Shown here one piece after another: positions 26,504-37,267 of a stretch of DNA of 64,000 nt (position 1 is the stretch's first letter; every line of letters begins with the position of its first letter). The stretch is from Bryobacterales bacterium F-183 (GTDB lineage Bacteria; Acidobacteriota; Terriglobia; Bryobacterales; Bryobacteraceae): contig AP025252.1 of the NCBI GenBank assembly GCA_016865505.2, positions 558,001-622,000 on the forward strand, written 5' to 3'. The notes under the pieces are model-generated. The model was not told the DNA's origin, searched no databases, and was given only the letters and a program-made list of their open reading frames with translations. Both the position numbers and the translations under genes were made by a program.

Positions 26504-27418
26504 ATGCGCGGCGCAGACGAATTCATCCGCTTTCTCAAGGACCACGGCCTCCACGCCGCAGCCTCCAGCGAAACCACCGCAGACCTCCACCACAAGTACG
26601 GCGACCGCAGCTGGTACGGCTTCTCCACAGTCATCGACCTGCCACCAGCCGCACTGTTTCCCGAGCAGGCCGGGCAGCCCTTCTACGTCCATCTCGAACC
26701 GCGCCGCTACCTGATCCCTCCCGATCGTTTCACTTGCGACTTCAACCCGTACCGCAACGGGGAGAAGAATCACAGAACCGCACTGGCACGGCTGGAAGCG
26801 ATCTTCGGCCAGCCGCAAAAGGGAGTGGCATCCAACACCCGTGAACACAACTGGCACTTCGGCGATGGCGGCCCGTCGCTCACAATCCGGACGTTCTTGA
26901 AGGAGAAATCGCAATTCGGCCGGAATGATCTTTACGCCAACAATCCCGAACTGTGGGAGGTCTGCTCCATCACCATCGAACGTCCATGGGTCGGCGAACT
27001 GACCGCGGAGGAGGAGGCGCTGATCGCGGCAGTCCCGCCCGCTGACTTGTTTCTGGTCCCGCAGATCGGAGCGCAGCCTTACGGTGGCGGGTACGTCCGG
27101 AGGCACAAGCTGCGCCAACCGCCATCGGCATACCTGTGGAGGACGAAGGGTCACCTGGGCTGGTGCAACCGGGGGGGTGCGGCCGTGTTCGAGCGCAGCG
27201 CTGTGGCGAGGTTGGATCTGCTGCAGGTGCTGCCCGCCAGGGGAGGCGGAGGCGCGTACCTGAGCTTGCGCTTTCAGAATCCCCACAGCCTGGAACGCGA
27301 GGTCGTGGGAACCGAGATCCTGGCGAATGGTGCGACGCATGGCCTCGATGAGCTTGCCAAGCGAGTGGCCAAGTTTTGGGGTCTGCCTCTCACGGTGTCT
27401 GAAACCCACGATTGCTGA
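26504..27418 (+). CDS. Conserved-looking protein of unknown function
   Basis: The 304-residue product starts at the ATG at 26504 (MRGADEFIRFLKDHG), 52 bp from the divergent TonB-C-like gene. It has no signal peptide or membrane helix. Charged, aromatic-rich segments such as HKYGDRSWYGFSTVI, NTREHNWHFGDGGPSLTIRT and FGRNDLYANNPELWEVCSIT suggest a folded cytoplasmic protein. I do not recognise the family or any catalytic motif. The open frame reaches to 26222, but the upstream part is antisense to the neighbouring gene and is rejected. Confidence 0.7.
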   Translation: MRGADEFIRFLKDHGLHAAASSETTADLHHKYGDRSWYGFSTVIDLPPAALFPEQAGQPFYVHLEPRRYLIPPDRFTCDFNPYRNGEKNHRTALARLEAIFGQPQKGVASNTREHNWHFGDGGPSLTIRTFLKEKSQFGRNDLYANNPELWEVCSITIERPWVGELTAEEEALIAAVPPADLFLVPQIGAQPYGGGYVRRHKLRQPPSAYLWRTKGHLGWCNRGGAAVFERSAVARLDLLQVLPARGGGGAYLSLRFQNPHSLEREVVGTEILANGATHGLDELAKRVAKFWGLPLTVSETHDC

Positions 27419-27427
27419 GCGGCTACT

Positions 27428-27621
27428 TTACCGTTGGGCTCGATGGAAGTCTTTTTCGGACGCCTCGGTTGTCACGATGTAGCGGCCCGCACTCCTCCGT
27501 TCGATCTTGTTTGGGCCGGCGTCGCAATTGGGACGATGAGGAGCAAGAAGCTGATGGCGGCGATGGTAGCGCAGCCATCCGTAAAAAGCAGAAGCCCGCC
27601 AGAGGAGGCAGTGGCGCGCAT
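27428..27621 (-). pseudogene. Relic of TonB-C-like paralogue
   Basis: On the minus strand the segment 27467-27522 encodes GPNKIERRSAGRYIVTT, matching GPNQIVRTSAERYDVYT of the neighbouring paralogue at 10 of 17 positions. Upstream, in another frame from ATG 27621, is a hydrophobic segment (AAISFLLLIVPIATPA). No single frame joins them. It looks like a decayed third copy; a 49-residue membrane peptide at 27472-27621 is the alternative reading. Confidence 0.45.
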
Positions 27622-27633
27622 CTGAGCTTTCGC

Positions 27634-28509
27634 TTACGGTCGAACCGAATCCGGCACTGGAATCGCTGCGTAGATCGCGAGGCCAGCGAGGATCAACAAC
27701 AGGCCGAACCGAATAGAGATGGGGAATGGTGTTCTCTGCCAGTGCTCTTTTTCCCGTCGCGGCAGGGCGACCGCGAGATAGCGGTTCAGCCAGAGCGGTT
27801 TCATCCCGAGCAGCATGGCGGTTGTTCCGATTGGCCATAGCAATAGACCTTGCCAATGGGACCACACGGCGAACAGAAGGGGACCGCCGGCCATCGCAGT
27901 TGCGACCGCGCCGAGGATGGCGTGAACGATGAGGTTCGCCCGCCGTTCCGGATCACGAGCGCGTAGCGCCCAATCGGGCAAGTCGGCAGCGGTTGCCGGG
28001 CTCATCGCAAATAGGAAGCGCAAAGTTCCCTTGGTATTCAACAGCAACATCACTCCCAGGAGGAGTAGCCCCGTGAGTACGGTGATGACGGCCACACTAC
28101 GGAGTCGCTGAGCAGCCAAAGACTGGTTCTGTGGGGGCGCCGCAGTGGCTGGACCGGTGTACACGTCATAGCGCTCGGCGCTTGTTCGTACGATCTGGTT
28201 CGGGCCCGCGAGGCCTGGACTGGCATTGTCGTGGAATTCAACTGCAAGCTTTAGTGTGCGGTTCGAGCATCCGGCCGGGAAGCCGGTAGCGGCGAGCGCT
28301 TGGGTGACGCTCTCTTGTAGCAACGGGTGGCCGGTGAGATGAATCCCCGCAGGGCGCCCCAGGGAATCGACGCGGAACGTGGCGGTTACTGTCCCGGACA
28401 GGTGTGCCAGGCGCGCCAGGGGCGGGTAGTTTAGGCCCGCAAGGACAGGGTCGCAGGGCGATAGCGGAAGGGCGAAGAGTTGAAGCGCGGTGAGCAGAAG
28501 CGCGTTCAC
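27634..28509 (-). CDS. TonB C-terminal-like domain protein with membrane helices
   Basis: From a GTG at 28509, with AGGA 9 nt upstream, the 291-residue product has a signal peptide (ending near FALPLSP), a TonB-C-like domain (LNYPPLARLAHLSGTVTATF, FRVDSLGRPAGIHLTGHP) and then about four membrane helices from residue 140, including VAVITVLTGLLLLGVMLLL and IRFGLLLILAGLAIYAAI. It is a paralogue of 25885-26451. A TTG at 28554 is a longer alternative, but it would begin inside the rplQ terminator. Its role is unknown; the fusion of a TonB-C-like domain to C-terminal membrane helices is unusual. Confidence 0.75.
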   Translation of the reverse strand: MNALLLTALQLFALPLSPCDPVLAGLNYPPLARLAHLSGTVTATFRVDSLGRPAGIHLTGHPLLQESVTQALAATGFPAGCSNRTLKLAVEFHDNASPGLAGPNQIVRTSAERYDVYTGPATAAPPQNQSLAAQRLRSVAVITVLTGLLLLGVMLLLNTKGTLRFLFAMSPATAADLPDWALRARDPERRANLIVHAILGAVATAMAGGPLLFAVWSHWQGLLLWPIGTTAMLLGMKPLWLNRYLAVALPRREKEHWQRTPFPISIRFGLLLILAGLAIYAAIPVPDSVRP

Positions 28510-28552
28510 GGCAATCCTGTCCCAAAGTTTAGAGGAATGCCGCGGACAAAGC

Positions 28553-28580
28553 AAAAGAGCCTCCCGAAGGAGGCTCTTTT
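28553..28580 (-). terminator. Rho-independent terminator after rplQ
   Basis: A perfect stem of 12 pairs (AAAAGAGCCTCC and GGAGGCTCTTTT) with a 4-nt loop lies 24 nt after the rplQ stop. The flanking A and U tracts make it work on both strands, ending the ribosomal superoperon. Confidence 0.93.
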
Positions 28581-28603
28581 AAACTTACCAACTTGCCAAA
28601 GGC

Positions 28604-29053
28604 TTACTCTGCGGCCTCGCCGCCTTCGCGACCTTCCTGCATGGCCTTCAGCTTCTCTTCGCGGCGCTTGGCGCGATCTGCTGCGCGCTTGATCAGCTTT
28701 GCGTCCACCAACTCGAGCATCGCCGTCTCTGCGCCGTCACCCTTACGGAAGCCGAGCTTCACAATGCGGGTGTAGCCGCCGTTGCGATTGCCAAAGCGCG
28801 GGCTGACCTTGTCGAACAGCTTCTGTACGCTGTCCGGGGTCACCAGGAACGCCGCCGCCTGACGGCGGTGCGCCAGCGTACCCTTCTTGCCAAGCGTGAT
28901 CATCTTTTCCACCAACGGACGGGCCGCCTTGGCCTTGGTCACAGTGGTGACGATGCGCTCTTCATTGATCACTGCGGTTACGAGTCCACGAAGCAGCGAG
29001 CGGCGGGCCGACGCGTCGCGCTGTAATTTGTATCCGCCCAGTTTGTGTCTCAT
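28604..29053 (-). CDS. rplQ: Ribosomal protein L17
   Basis: L17 is a large-subunit protein near the exit-tunnel base. The 149-residue product opens [20 protein letters not shown], the family signature. It is longer than the 127-residue E. coli protein because of a charged C-terminal tail ([13 protein letters not shown] and following Glu/Gly). It is the last gene of the alpha part of the superoperon, 19 nt after rpoA and just before the terminator. Confidence 0.98.
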   Translation of the reverse strand: MRHKLGGYKLQRDASARRSLLRGLVTAVINEERIVTTVTKAKAARPLVEKMITLGKKGTLAHRRQAAAFLVTPDSVQKLFDKVSPRFGNRNGGYTRIVKLGFRKGDGAETAMLELVDAKLIKRAADRAKRREEKLKAMQEGREGGEAAE

Positions 29054-29072
29054 GTGATTCTTCTAAACCTCT

Positions 29073-30176
29073 TTACTCGTCGTCTTCGTCGTCTGCTTCG
29101 TTGTTGTCGCTGTCGTTATCGTTATCGCCGTCCTCAGAGTTGCCGAAATCGTCGTCATCGTCGACGCCGCCATCATCGGCGAGGCTCACAGGAGACCCGC
29201 TCGGTGCAATCAGGCGGCCCGATGCGTCGATCTTCATGCCGAAGCTGAGGCCCAAATTGGCGAGAATTTCTTTGATTTCGTTCAGACTCTTGCGGCCGAA
29301 GTTCTTGGTCCGAAGCATTTCGGACTCGGACTTCACCACAAGGTCCCCAATGGTCTGGATGTTGGCGTTCTTGAGGCAGTTGTAGGAGCGGACGCTCAGT
29401 TCCAGCTCTTCCACGCTGCGGCTCAGGATCTCGCTGCCCTGTACGCCGGCACGGTCGCCCGCATCGTCGGCCAGGTCCGGCAGATCTTCGAAGTTGATGA
29501 AGATCGCCATGTGATCCTTCACCAGCTTGGCGGCCTGGCCCACGGCATCTACCGGGGCAATGGCGCCGTTGGTCCAGACTTCCAGGTTGAGCTTGTCATA
29601 GTCCGAGCTGGCGCCTTGCGTGGCGTTCTCGACCTTGAAGTTCACCTTGCGGACCGGGGTATGAACGCTGTCGATCGGAATGTAGCCGAGGGGCAGGTCG
29701 TCATCGCTGTTGCGCTCGGCGGACACGTATCCACGATTCTGCTTCAAGCGCATTTCGATGCTGATTTTGCCGCCTTCGGCGACGGTTGCAATGCGGATGT
29801 CCTTGTCCAGAACTTCGACGTCGGCGTCGGTTTCGATCTGGCCGCTCATGACATCACCGGCCTGGTCTGCCACCACGCGGATGGTTTTGATGGCGTCGGT
29901 GGTCATCTTGAACGGAACCTGCTTCAGGTTCAGGATGATGTCGGTGGCGTCTTCAACAACGCCGGGGATGGGGCTGAACTCGTGGTCCACGCCCTCAATG
30001 CGAACCGCGGTGATGGCCGCCCCTTCAATGGAGCTGAGCAGAACACGGCGCAAAGCCGTGCCCACGGTGGATCCGAATCCGCGTTCGAACGGCGCGGCGC
30101 TAAAGGCACCGTAGCGGTCGTTCTGCGAATCCGTTTCCGCCACCAGGCGTTTCGGTTTCTGGAAAAATTTCAGCAT
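29073..30176 (-). CDS. rpoA: RNA polymerase alpha subunit
   Basis: Alpha nucleates core polymerase assembly and its C-terminal domain contacts UP elements and activators. The N-terminal domain shows [20 protein letters not shown], and the C-terminal domain [18 protein letters not shown] and [18 protein letters not shown]. At 367 residues it is longer than the usual 329-345: after the normal end near residue 317 there is a 50-residue tail dominated by Asp, Glu, Asn and Gly. It lies between rpsD and rplQ. The 120-nt gap upstream to rpsD is the longest in this part and could hold an internal promoter or an S4-binding leader. Confidence 0.98.
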   Translation of the reverse strand: MLKFFQKPKRLVAETDSQNDRYGAFSAAPFERGFGSTVGTALRRVLLSSIEGAAITAVRIEGVDHEFSPIPGVVEDATDIILNLKQVPFKMTTDAIKTIRVVADQAGDVMSGQIETDADVEVLDKDIRIATVAEGGKISIEMRLKQNRGYVSAERNSDDDLPLGYIPIDSVHTPVRKVNFKVENATQGASSDYDKLNLEVWTNGAIAPVDAVGQAAKLVKDHMAIFINFEDLPDLADDAGDRAGVQGSEILSRSVEELELSVRSYNCLKNANIQTIGDLVVKSESEMLRTKNFGRKSLNEIKEILANLGLSFGMKIDASGRLIAPSGSPVSLADDGGVDDDDDFGNSEDGDNDNDSDNNEADDEDDE

Positions 30177-30296
30177 GTTTTCTTCGTTTCCTCAGGCTGG
30201 ACGAACACAACACTCACTGGAACCATCCCCGCCGCGTGCCGGGAACTGTTAGGACGCACGGCGATGATTCCAGGATACGAGGACGACTTCACTTGC

Positions 30297-30929
30297 TTAC
30301 TTGCTGTACAACTCGACGATCAGCTGTTCGTTCAGCTGGATCTGGACGAGGTCTTCGCGCTTCGGCTGCTGCAGGATCTTGGCCTTCAGTCCGTCGCGGT
30401 CGACTTCGAGCCACGCCGGGCTCGGGAAGGATGCCGTGGCATCGCGAGCGGCGAGGATGCCGGCGTTGGTCTTGGAACCTTCGCGCACCTCGATCGCATC
30501 GCCGGGAACCACCTGGAACGATGGGATGTTGACCTTTCGTCCGTTGACGAGGATGTGACCGTGGCGGACCACCTGGCGAGCCTGGCTGCGGCTGGTGCCG
30601 AAGCCCATGCGGTAAACGACGTTGTCCAGACGGCGCTCGAGCATGTTCAACAGGTTGTCACCCGTGATGCCCTTGAGCTTGGACGCCTTTTCGAAGTACG
30701 TACGGAACTGGCCTTCGAGAATGCCGTAGTACCGGCGGGCCTTCTGCTTTTCGCGGAGCTGCAGACCGTAGGCCTGGACCTTCGCCTTACGTTCCTTGCC
30801 GTGCTGGCCGGGGACGAAGTTGCGCTTCTCGATGGCGCACTTTTCAGTGTGGCAGCGCTCGCCTTTCAGGAAGAGCTTCATGCCTTCGCGGCGGCAGAGT
30901 CTGCAAACGGGGCCGTTATAACGAGCCAT
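30297..30929 (-). CDS. rpsD: Ribosomal protein S4
   Basis: S4 is a primary 16S-binding protein and, in many bacteria, the translational repressor of the alpha operon. The 210-residue product starts [20 protein letters not shown] and keeps Cys 9, 12, 26 and 31, the zinc-binding C+ form. An S4 RNA-binding segment ([20 protein letters not shown]) follows. It is separated from rpsK by 115 nt and from rpoA by 120 nt. Confidence 0.98.
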   Translation of the reverse strand: MARYNGPVCRLCRREGMKLFLKGERCHTEKCAIEKRNFVPGQHGKERKAKVQAYGLQLREKQKARRYYGILEGQFRTYFEKASKLKGITGDNLLNMLERRLDNVVYRMGFGTSRSQARQVVRHGHILVNGRKVNIPSFQVVPGDAIEVREGSKTNAGILAARDATASFPSPAWLEVDRDGLKAKILQQPKREDLVQIQLNEQLIVELYSK

Positions 30930-31044
30930 TGTAAATGATCGAACCTTTCTGAATACTTCTACTTCTGTTGTTCAGGAGGTGCAGTTTACGGCCACGGCGG
31001 GCCTTCGTCCTGCTTTTCCTTAGATACCGCGCGAGGCGGCAGAA

Positions 31045-31455
31045 TTATACGCGGCGACGTTTCGGCGGACGGCAGCCGTTGTGCGGAATCGGGGTGGTGT
31101 CCCGGATGTTGCGCACTTCGATGCCGGCGCTCGAAAGCGCACGGACGGCGGATTCGCGGCCCGACCCAGGACCCGACACGCGAACTTCAACAGAGCGAAG
31201 TCCGGCCGCTTCCTTGGCCTTGTTGGCGGCGGTGAGGCTGGCCTGCTGGGCGGCGAAGGGCGTACCCTTGCGCGAACCGCGGAAGCCGAGCGAACCCGAC
31301 GAGGACCAGGACAGCACATTGCCGATCTGATCCGTGATGGTGATGATGGTGTTGTTGAAAGAAGCCTGAATGTGCACAATGCCCGAGGCAATGTGCTTCT
31401 TCTCTTTCTTCTTGAAAGACTTCTTCTTGGTGGTCTTGGCGGCTGCCTTGGCCAT
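31045..31455 (-). CDS. rpsK: Ribosomal protein S11
   Basis: S11 lines the platform and mRNA exit region of the 30S subunit. The 136-residue product has a basic N-terminal extension ([16 protein letters not shown]) followed by the core [17 protein letters not shown] and the C-terminal [15 protein letters not shown] and [15 protein letters not shown]. It begins 1 nt after rpsM ends, indicating coupling. Confidence 0.98.
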   Translation of the reverse strand: MAKAAAKTTKKKSFKKKEKKHIASGIVHIQASFNNTIITITDQIGNVLSWSSSGSLGFRGSRKGTPFAAQQASLTAANKAKEAAGLRSVEVRVSGPGSGRESAVRALSSAGIEVRNIRDTTPIPHNGCRPPKRRRV

Positions 31456-31456
31456 A

Positions 31457-31840
31457 CTACTTCATACCCGCTTTCTTCTTGTTGGCCACCGTGCCACGGC
31501 GTGGACCCTTACGGGTGCGGGCGTTGGTGTGCGTGCGCTGGCCGCGTGCCGGAAGCGAGCGGCGATGGCGCAATCCGCGGTACGCCTGCATTTCGATCAG
31601 GCGCTTGATGTTGAGGGACACTTCCTTGCGGAGGTCACCTTCAATCGCGCCTTCGTTTTCGAGCAGGGTGCGGATCTGGTTGATTTCTTCTTCGGTCAGG
31701 TCCTGAATCTTGCGGTTCGCGTCGATGCCGCAGCGGTACAGGATGGACTTCGAACGGGTGCGTCCGATGCCGTAGATATACGTCAGGCCCACTTCGGCCC
31801 GCTTTCTGGGTGGGAGGTCAACGCCTGCAATACGCGCCAT
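31457..31840 (-). CDS. rpsM: Ribosomal protein S13
   Basis: S13 sits in the 30S head and contacts the P-site tRNA and L5. The 127-residue product starts [20 protein letters not shown] and contains [10 protein letters not shown] and the basic tail [19 protein letters not shown]. It follows rpmJ by 13 nt. Confidence 0.98.
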   Translation of the reverse strand: MARIAGVDLPPRKRAEVGLTYIYGIGRTRSKSILYRCGIDANRKIQDLTEEEINQIRTLLENEGAIEGDLRKEVSLNIKRLIEMQAYRGLRHRRSLPARGQRTHTNARTRKGPRRGTVANKKKAGMK

Positions 31841-31853
31841 GGTTCAGTTCCTA

Positions 31854-31967
31854 TTATCCTTGCCGCTGCTTGTGCTTGGGGTTTTCGCAGATCACACGCA
31901 CAGTGCCAGCGCGGTGGATGATCTTGCACTTATCGCAAATCTTTTTTACGGATGCCCGTACTTTCAT
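31854..31967 (-). CDS. rpmJ: Ribosomal protein L36
   Basis: This 37-residue gene is too short for most open-frame lists but reads cleanly from ATG 31967 to TAA 31854. The product starts [15 protein letters not shown] and has a zinc ribbon of Cys 11, Cys 14, Cys 27 and His 32, the C+ form of L36. Its place between infA and rpsM is the standard one. Confidence 0.97.
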   Translation of the reverse strand: MKVRASVKKICDKCKIIHRAGTVRVICENPKHKQRQG

Positions 31968-31992
31968 TGTCGTCCGTTCCTCTTCTACTCGG

Positions 31993-32217
31993 TTAATCGA
32001 GCAGTTTTACGATCCTGCCCCGGGTCTTATCATGCGGCGAAACCGCCACTATCACCCGGTCGCCCGGCCGGAGCCGGACAAAGTTACTTTTCGTGGCGCC
32101 GGCCATGTGGGCCAACACCCGATCCTCATTGGCGAGCCGTAGCTTTACGGTCGCATGCGGAAGGAGTTCGATCACTTCCGCCTCAAGCTCTTTCGCTACG
32201 GCCTTGTCAGGACCCAT
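31993..32217 (-). CDS. infA: Translation initiation factor IF-1
   Basis: IF-1 occupies the A site of the 30S subunit during initiation. The 74-residue OB-fold protein contains [39 protein letters not shown] and [11 protein letters not shown]. Its start at 32217 overlaps the end of map by 22 nt, a longer overlap than elsewhere in the operon; no later ATG fits the family. The N-terminus ([11 protein letters not shown]) is atypical. Confidence 0.96.
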   Translation of the reverse strand: MGPDKAVAKELEAEVIELLPHATVKLRLANEDRVLAHMAGATKSNFVRLRPGDRVIVAVSPHDKTRGRIVKLLD

Positions 32218-32966
32218 GGTCCATTTGCCGTTACCGCCACCACATGCTCAAAGTGAGCCGAGGGCGCGCCATCCTTGGTCACCGCCGTCCACTTGTCGGA
32301 CTTGATCTTCATGTCCGCTTTCCCCAAGTTGACCATCGGTTCGATCGCCAGCACCATCCCCTCTTTCAACCGGGGATTGTCGTGACGCCGGTCGACGTAG
32401 TTGGGAACTTGCGGCTCCTCATGCAACTTCGTCCCGATGCCGTGGCCGACCATTTCCTTCACAATCGAAAACCCTGCCGCTTCCACGTGCGACTGTACCG
32501 CTTTGCTCACATCGCTCAGCCGGTTTCCGGGCCGCATCTGCTCGATCGCCAACTCCAGCGATTCCTTCGTCACCTGCAGCAGACGCTTCACACTCTCGTT
32601 CACTTCACCAACCGGCACGGTCACGGCCGAATCGCCGTAATAGCCGCCGATGCTCAAGCCCGTGTCGATCGAGACGATATCTCCCGATTTTAACGTGCGA
32701 GCCTTCGACGGCATGCCATGCACAATCTCGTCGTTCACCGACGTACACAGAACAAACGGATAAGCCACCGCTGCGCTCTGCGGGCGATACCCCTTAAAAG
32801 CGGGCTTCGCACCGGCGTCGGCCATCATCTTCTCGGCCGCTACTTCTAGGTCGTTGGTGGTGATGCCAACTTCCACCATTGCCGCCAGCTTTTGCAAAAT
32901 CTCGTAGACCAGCAACCCGCTGGTCCTCATCTTCTCGAGTTCGCTCTGACTCCGCCTGGCGATCAT
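32196..32966 (-). CDS. map: Methionine aminopeptidase, type I
   Basis: Map removes the initiator Met from nascent proteins. The 256-residue product shows the pita-bread metal ligands: the two Asp in SIDTGLSIGGYYGDSAVTVP, His in GHGIGTKLHEEP, and Glu in LAIEPM, plus CTSVNDEIVHGMP. There is no N-terminal SH3 or zinc extension (type Ia). It overlaps adk by four bases (ATGA) and infA by 22. Confidence 0.97.
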   Translation of the reverse strand: MIARRSQSELEKMRTSGLLVYEILQKLAAMVEVGITTNDLEVAAEKMMADAGAKPAFKGYRPQSAAVAYPFVLCTSVNDEIVHGMPSKARTLKSGDIVSIDTGLSIGGYYGDSAVTVPVGEVNESVKRLLQVTKESLELAIEQMRPGNRLSDVSKAVQSHVEAAGFSIVKEMVGHGIGTKLHEEPQVPNYVDRRHDNPRLKEGMVLAIEPMVNLGKADMKIKSDKWTAVTKDGAPSAHFEHVVAVTANGPWVLTRP

Positions 32967-33631
32967 CCTAATAACAACTGCACGATCCTGCCTGCAATCA
33001 CCTGCGGCGAACCGTCCGATCCGTCAAAGTCGTGCGACGGATAACCCGCGCCCAACAAAAAGTACAGCACCGGGAAAGTCTGGTTGTCGTACGTTTCCAA
33101 ACGCTTCCAGATCACTTCCGGCTTATCGTCTTCTCGTGTAATCAGCTTGCCGCCGCAATAGTCACAGGACTCTGTCACGATCGGGGCATTGGAGGCCACA
33201 CTGTACAACTGGCCGCACTGCGAGCAGAGCCTGCGGCTGGCCAGACGAGCAACGATTATATTATAGTCCACTTTCAGGTGGACCACTACGGGCGCAATCC
33301 CGCTCGCCCGCATGGTGCGAACCAGAAGGTCCGCTTGCGGTACGGTCCGGGGGTACCCGTCCAGGATGAAACCCTCCTGGCAGTCTTCGCGGCGGATGCG
33401 CTCATCCACCAGCATGTTTACCACTTCATCCGGAATCAGACTTCCGGATTTCATCGCGGAATCGATCCGTAAACCGAGTTCCGTTTTGGCTGCCACATGT
33501 TCGCGGAGCATGTCCCCCGTCGAGATGTGCGCCCAGCCGAGCAGACCCTTCAATAACTTGGCCTGCGTCCCTTTACCAGATCCCGGAGCGCCAAACAGGA
33601 TCAGGCATCGCCTCGGCTGCGTCGTTTCCAA
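32963..33631 (-). CDS. adk: Adenylate kinase
   Basis: Adk interconverts ATP plus AMP with two ADP. The 222-residue product has the P-loop GAPGSGKGTQ, the AMP-site STGDMLREHV, and DGYPRTVPQA. The LID domain carries four Cys in CSQCGQLY and CDYCGGK, so it is the zinc-binding form. The C-terminal region (FDGSDGSPQVIAGRI) is somewhat diverged. It follows secY by 20 nt and precedes map. Confidence 0.96.
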   Translation of the reverse strand: METTQPRRCLILFGAPGSGKGTQAKLLKGLLGWAHISTGDMLREHVAAKTELGLRIDSAMKSGSLIPDEVVNMLVDERIRREDCQEGFILDGYPRTVPQADLLVRTMRASGIAPVVVHLKVDYNIIVARLASRRLCSQCGQLYSVASNAPIVTESCDYCGGKLITREDDKPEVIWKRLETYDNQTFPVLYFLLGAGYPSHDFDGSDGSPQVIAGRIVQLLLG

Positions 33632-33651
33632 AAATCGCTAGACCCGCTTTG

Positions 33652-35052
<1,401 letters not shown>

Positions 35053-35109
35053 GTACGGCGACCCTGCGGATTCAGAAAGAAGAAGAAAGCGATTTTCTCT
35101 AAAACAGAC

Positions 35110-35556
35110 TTACGCCGCGCCGATGATTTCGACCTTGCCACCGGCCGCTTCGATCTTCTGCTTGGCGGCTTCGGAAATCGCATGGGCCTTCACCGTGACG
35201 GCCTTCTTGATATCGCCCGTGCCGAGGACCTTGAGGCCCTTCATCAGCTTCTTGACGATACCCAACTTCTTTAGCGTATCAGGATCGAACGACGTGCCTT
35301 CGAGCTTCTCGAGCGTCGACACGTTGATCACCGCCCACTCTTCGCGGAAGATGTTGGTGAAGCCGCGCTTCGGCAGACGGCGGTGCAGCGGCATCTGGCC
35401 GCCTTCAAAGCCGCGCATCATCGAGTAACCCGAGATCGACTTGGCGCCCTTGGCGCCACGGCCCGAGTACTTGCCGCGGCCGGTACCCATACCCTGGCCG
35501 ACGCGGCGCTGCTTTTTGACTTGCCCCTTAGGAGGGGACAGTTTCGAAAGATTCAT
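35110..35556 (-). CDS. rplO: Ribosomal protein L15
   Basis: L15 is a late-assembly 50S protein with a basic N-terminal extension into rRNA. The 148-residue product starts MNLSKLSPPKGQVKKQRRVG and contains the Gly-rich GTGRGKYSGRGAKGAKS and MPLHRRLPKRGF. It lies 8 nt after rpmD. Confidence 0.97.
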   Translation of the reverse strand: MNLSKLSPPKGQVKKQRRVGQGMGTGRGKYSGRGAKGAKSISGYSMMRGFEGGQMPLHRRLPKRGFTNIFREEWAVINVSTLEKLEGTSFDPDTLKKLGIVKKLMKGLKVLGTGDIKKAVTVKAHAISEAAKQKIEAAGGKVEIIGAA

Positions 35557-35564
35557 GGCCGTAA

Positions 35565-35762
35565 TTAGTCCTTCACGATCTCAAGGATGTGGGGGATCTT
35601 CGCCACCATGCCGCGGAATTCCGGGCCGTCGGGGCGTTCCACCACGCGGTTCAGGGTCTTCAAACCCAGCGAGCGCACGATCACCTTGTGCTTCTCAGGT
35701 GTGCAGATCGGGCTGCGCTTCAGCCGGATCTTGATCATTTTCTTTGCTGCTTCGGCTGCCAT
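35565..35762 (-). CDS. rpmD: Ribosomal protein L30
   Basis: The 65-residue product contains IRLKRSPICTPEKHKVIVRS and LGLKTLNRVVERPDGPEFRG, typical of bacterial L30. It follows rpsE by 9 nt. Not all bacteria keep L30, so its presence is a small phylogenetic trait. Confidence 0.95.
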   Translation of the reverse strand: MAAEAAKKMIKIRLKRSPICTPEKHKVIVRSLGLKTLNRVVERPDGPEFRGMVAKIPHILEIVKD

Positions 35763-35771
35763 GATGACCTA

Positions 35772-36287
35772 CTATCCTCCGACCTTATCGACGCCGATGC
35801 CGCGCAGGTCGGCCGTGGCCGCTTTGTCGCGAAGCTGTTCGAGCGCGTTGATGGTCGCCTTTACTGCGTTGTGCGCATTGCGCGAACCAAGGTTCTTGGT
35901 CAGTACGTTCGGGATACCAACGGCCTGGATGACCGCGCGGACCGGGCCGCCGGCAATCACGCCGGTTCCGGGGGGCGCCGGCTTCAGGAGCACCTGGCCC
36001 GCGCCGTAGCGGCCGAGCACCGAGTGCAGGATGGTGGTTTCGAGAACGTTGATCTTGCGGAGATTCTTCTTCGCCGCTTCGATGCCCTTCTTGATGGCCG
36101 AAGGAACTTCCTTGGCCTTGCCGGTGCCGAAGCCCACGATCTTCGCCTGCGGGTCGCCGATGACGACGAGCGCGGAGAAGCTCATGTTTTTACCGCCCTT
36201 AACGACTTTCGTAACGCGGTTGATCGAGACGACCTGTTCCTTGAGGTTCAGGGAGTTCGATTCGATCCGCTTGTGAATGGCTGGCAT
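35772..36287 (-). CDS. rpsE: Ribosomal protein S5
   Basis: S5 lies at the mRNA entry side of the 30S subunit and affects accuracy. The 171-residue product has [37 protein letters not shown] and the C-terminal [14 protein letters not shown]. It lies 25 nt after rplR. Confidence 0.98.
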   Translation of the reverse strand: MPAIHKRIESNSLNLKEQVVSINRVTKVVKGGKNMSFSALVVIGDPQAKIVGFGTGKAKEVPSAIKKGIEAAKKNLRKINVLETTILHSVLGRYGAGQVLLKPAPPGTGVIAGGPVRAVIQAVGIPNVLTKNLGSRNAHNAVKATINALEQLRDKAATADLRGIGVDKVGG

Positions 36288-36312
36288 GATGTTCTTCTTG
36301 CTTCCCTGTTCC

Positions 36313-36678
36313 TTAGAATTCGAGTCCGGCTTCGCGCGCCGCGTCGGCCAGAGCCTTCACGCGGCCATGGTACAAGAAGCCGCCACGGTCGAACACAACC
36401 TTCTTGACGCCCTTTTCGAGCGCCCGGTCTGCTACGAGCTTACCAATGAGCTTGGCGCCTTCGACATTGCCACCCTTGCCCACCGCGGAACCCTTCTTCA
36501 CTTCGGTCGAAGAGGCGGCGGCCAAGGTGTTGCCGGTAGAGTCGTCGATCACCTGCGCGGTGATGTGCTTGATGGAGCGGAACACCGAAAGGCGGGGCCG
36601 TTCTGCCGTGCCCAGCACCTTGGCGCGAATCCGCTTGTGAATACGGTCGCGAATGACGCGTCTGGAATCGTTCGCCAT
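36313..36678 (-). CDS. rplR: Ribosomal protein L18
   Basis: L18 binds 5S rRNA. The 121-residue product has [35 protein letters not shown] and [20 protein letters not shown]. It lies 6 nt after rplF. Confidence 0.98.
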   Translation of the reverse strand: MANDSRRVIRDRIHKRIRAKVLGTAERPRLSVFRSIKHITAQVIDDSTGNTLAAASSTEVKKGSAVGKGGNVEGAKLIGKLVADRALEKGVKKVVFDRGGFLYHGRVKALADAAREAGLEF

Positions 36679-36684
36679 GGTTGT

Positions 36685-37221
36685 TTACTTGCCTCCCGCG
36701 GCCTTGCCGACTTTCTTGCGGAGCTTTTCGCCGGTGTAACGCACACCCTTGTTCTTGTAGGGGTCTGGCGGACGCAGCGCACGCATGTTCGCCGCCACCT
36801 GGCCGATGACCTGCTTATCATGCCCGCTGAGCACGATGTGGGTCTGCTTGTCGATCTTCATGTCGACGCCTTCCGGCAGGAAGAACTCGATCGGGTGCGA
36901 GTAACCCAGGGTGAAGGTGGCCACACGGCCCTTCACGTCGGCGCGGTAACCGATGCCTACGATGTCCAGTTCCCGGGTAAACCCGGTGGACACGCCCGTA
37001 ATGGCATTGTTCGCCAGCGCGCGGGTCAACCCGTGCAGCGCGGCAAACTGATCGCCATCGCGGATCACCTGCAGCTCGTTGTCTTTCTGTTCGAGGCGTA
37101 CGCCCGCGGGCACCGGAACTTCCAGCTTGCCCTTCGGTCCTTCGACCTTCAAAACCTGGTCGCCGATGTTCAGCTTCACGCCCTTCGGCAGTGGGATCGG
37201 CTTCTTTCCAACTCTCGACAT
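36685..37221 (-). CDS. rplF: Ribosomal protein L6
   Basis: L6 stabilises the sarcin-ricin loop region of the 50S subunit. The 178-residue product begins [15 protein letters not shown], has two repeated beta domains, and ends with [20 protein letters not shown]. It lies 46 nt after rpsH. Confidence 0.98.
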   Translation of the reverse strand: MSRVGKKPIPLPKGVKLNIGDQVLKVEGPKGKLEVPVPAGVRLEQKDNELQVIRDGDQFAALHGLTRALANNAITGVSTGFTRELDIVGIGYRADVKGRVATFTLGYSHPIEFFLPEGVDMKIDKQTHIVLSGHDKQVIGQVAANMRALRPPDPYKNKGVRYTGEKLRKKVGKAAGGK

Positions 37222-37267
37222 TTGTGTATCTATTTCCTCTCAGCGATTACCCGGCTTGGAATGTCAA

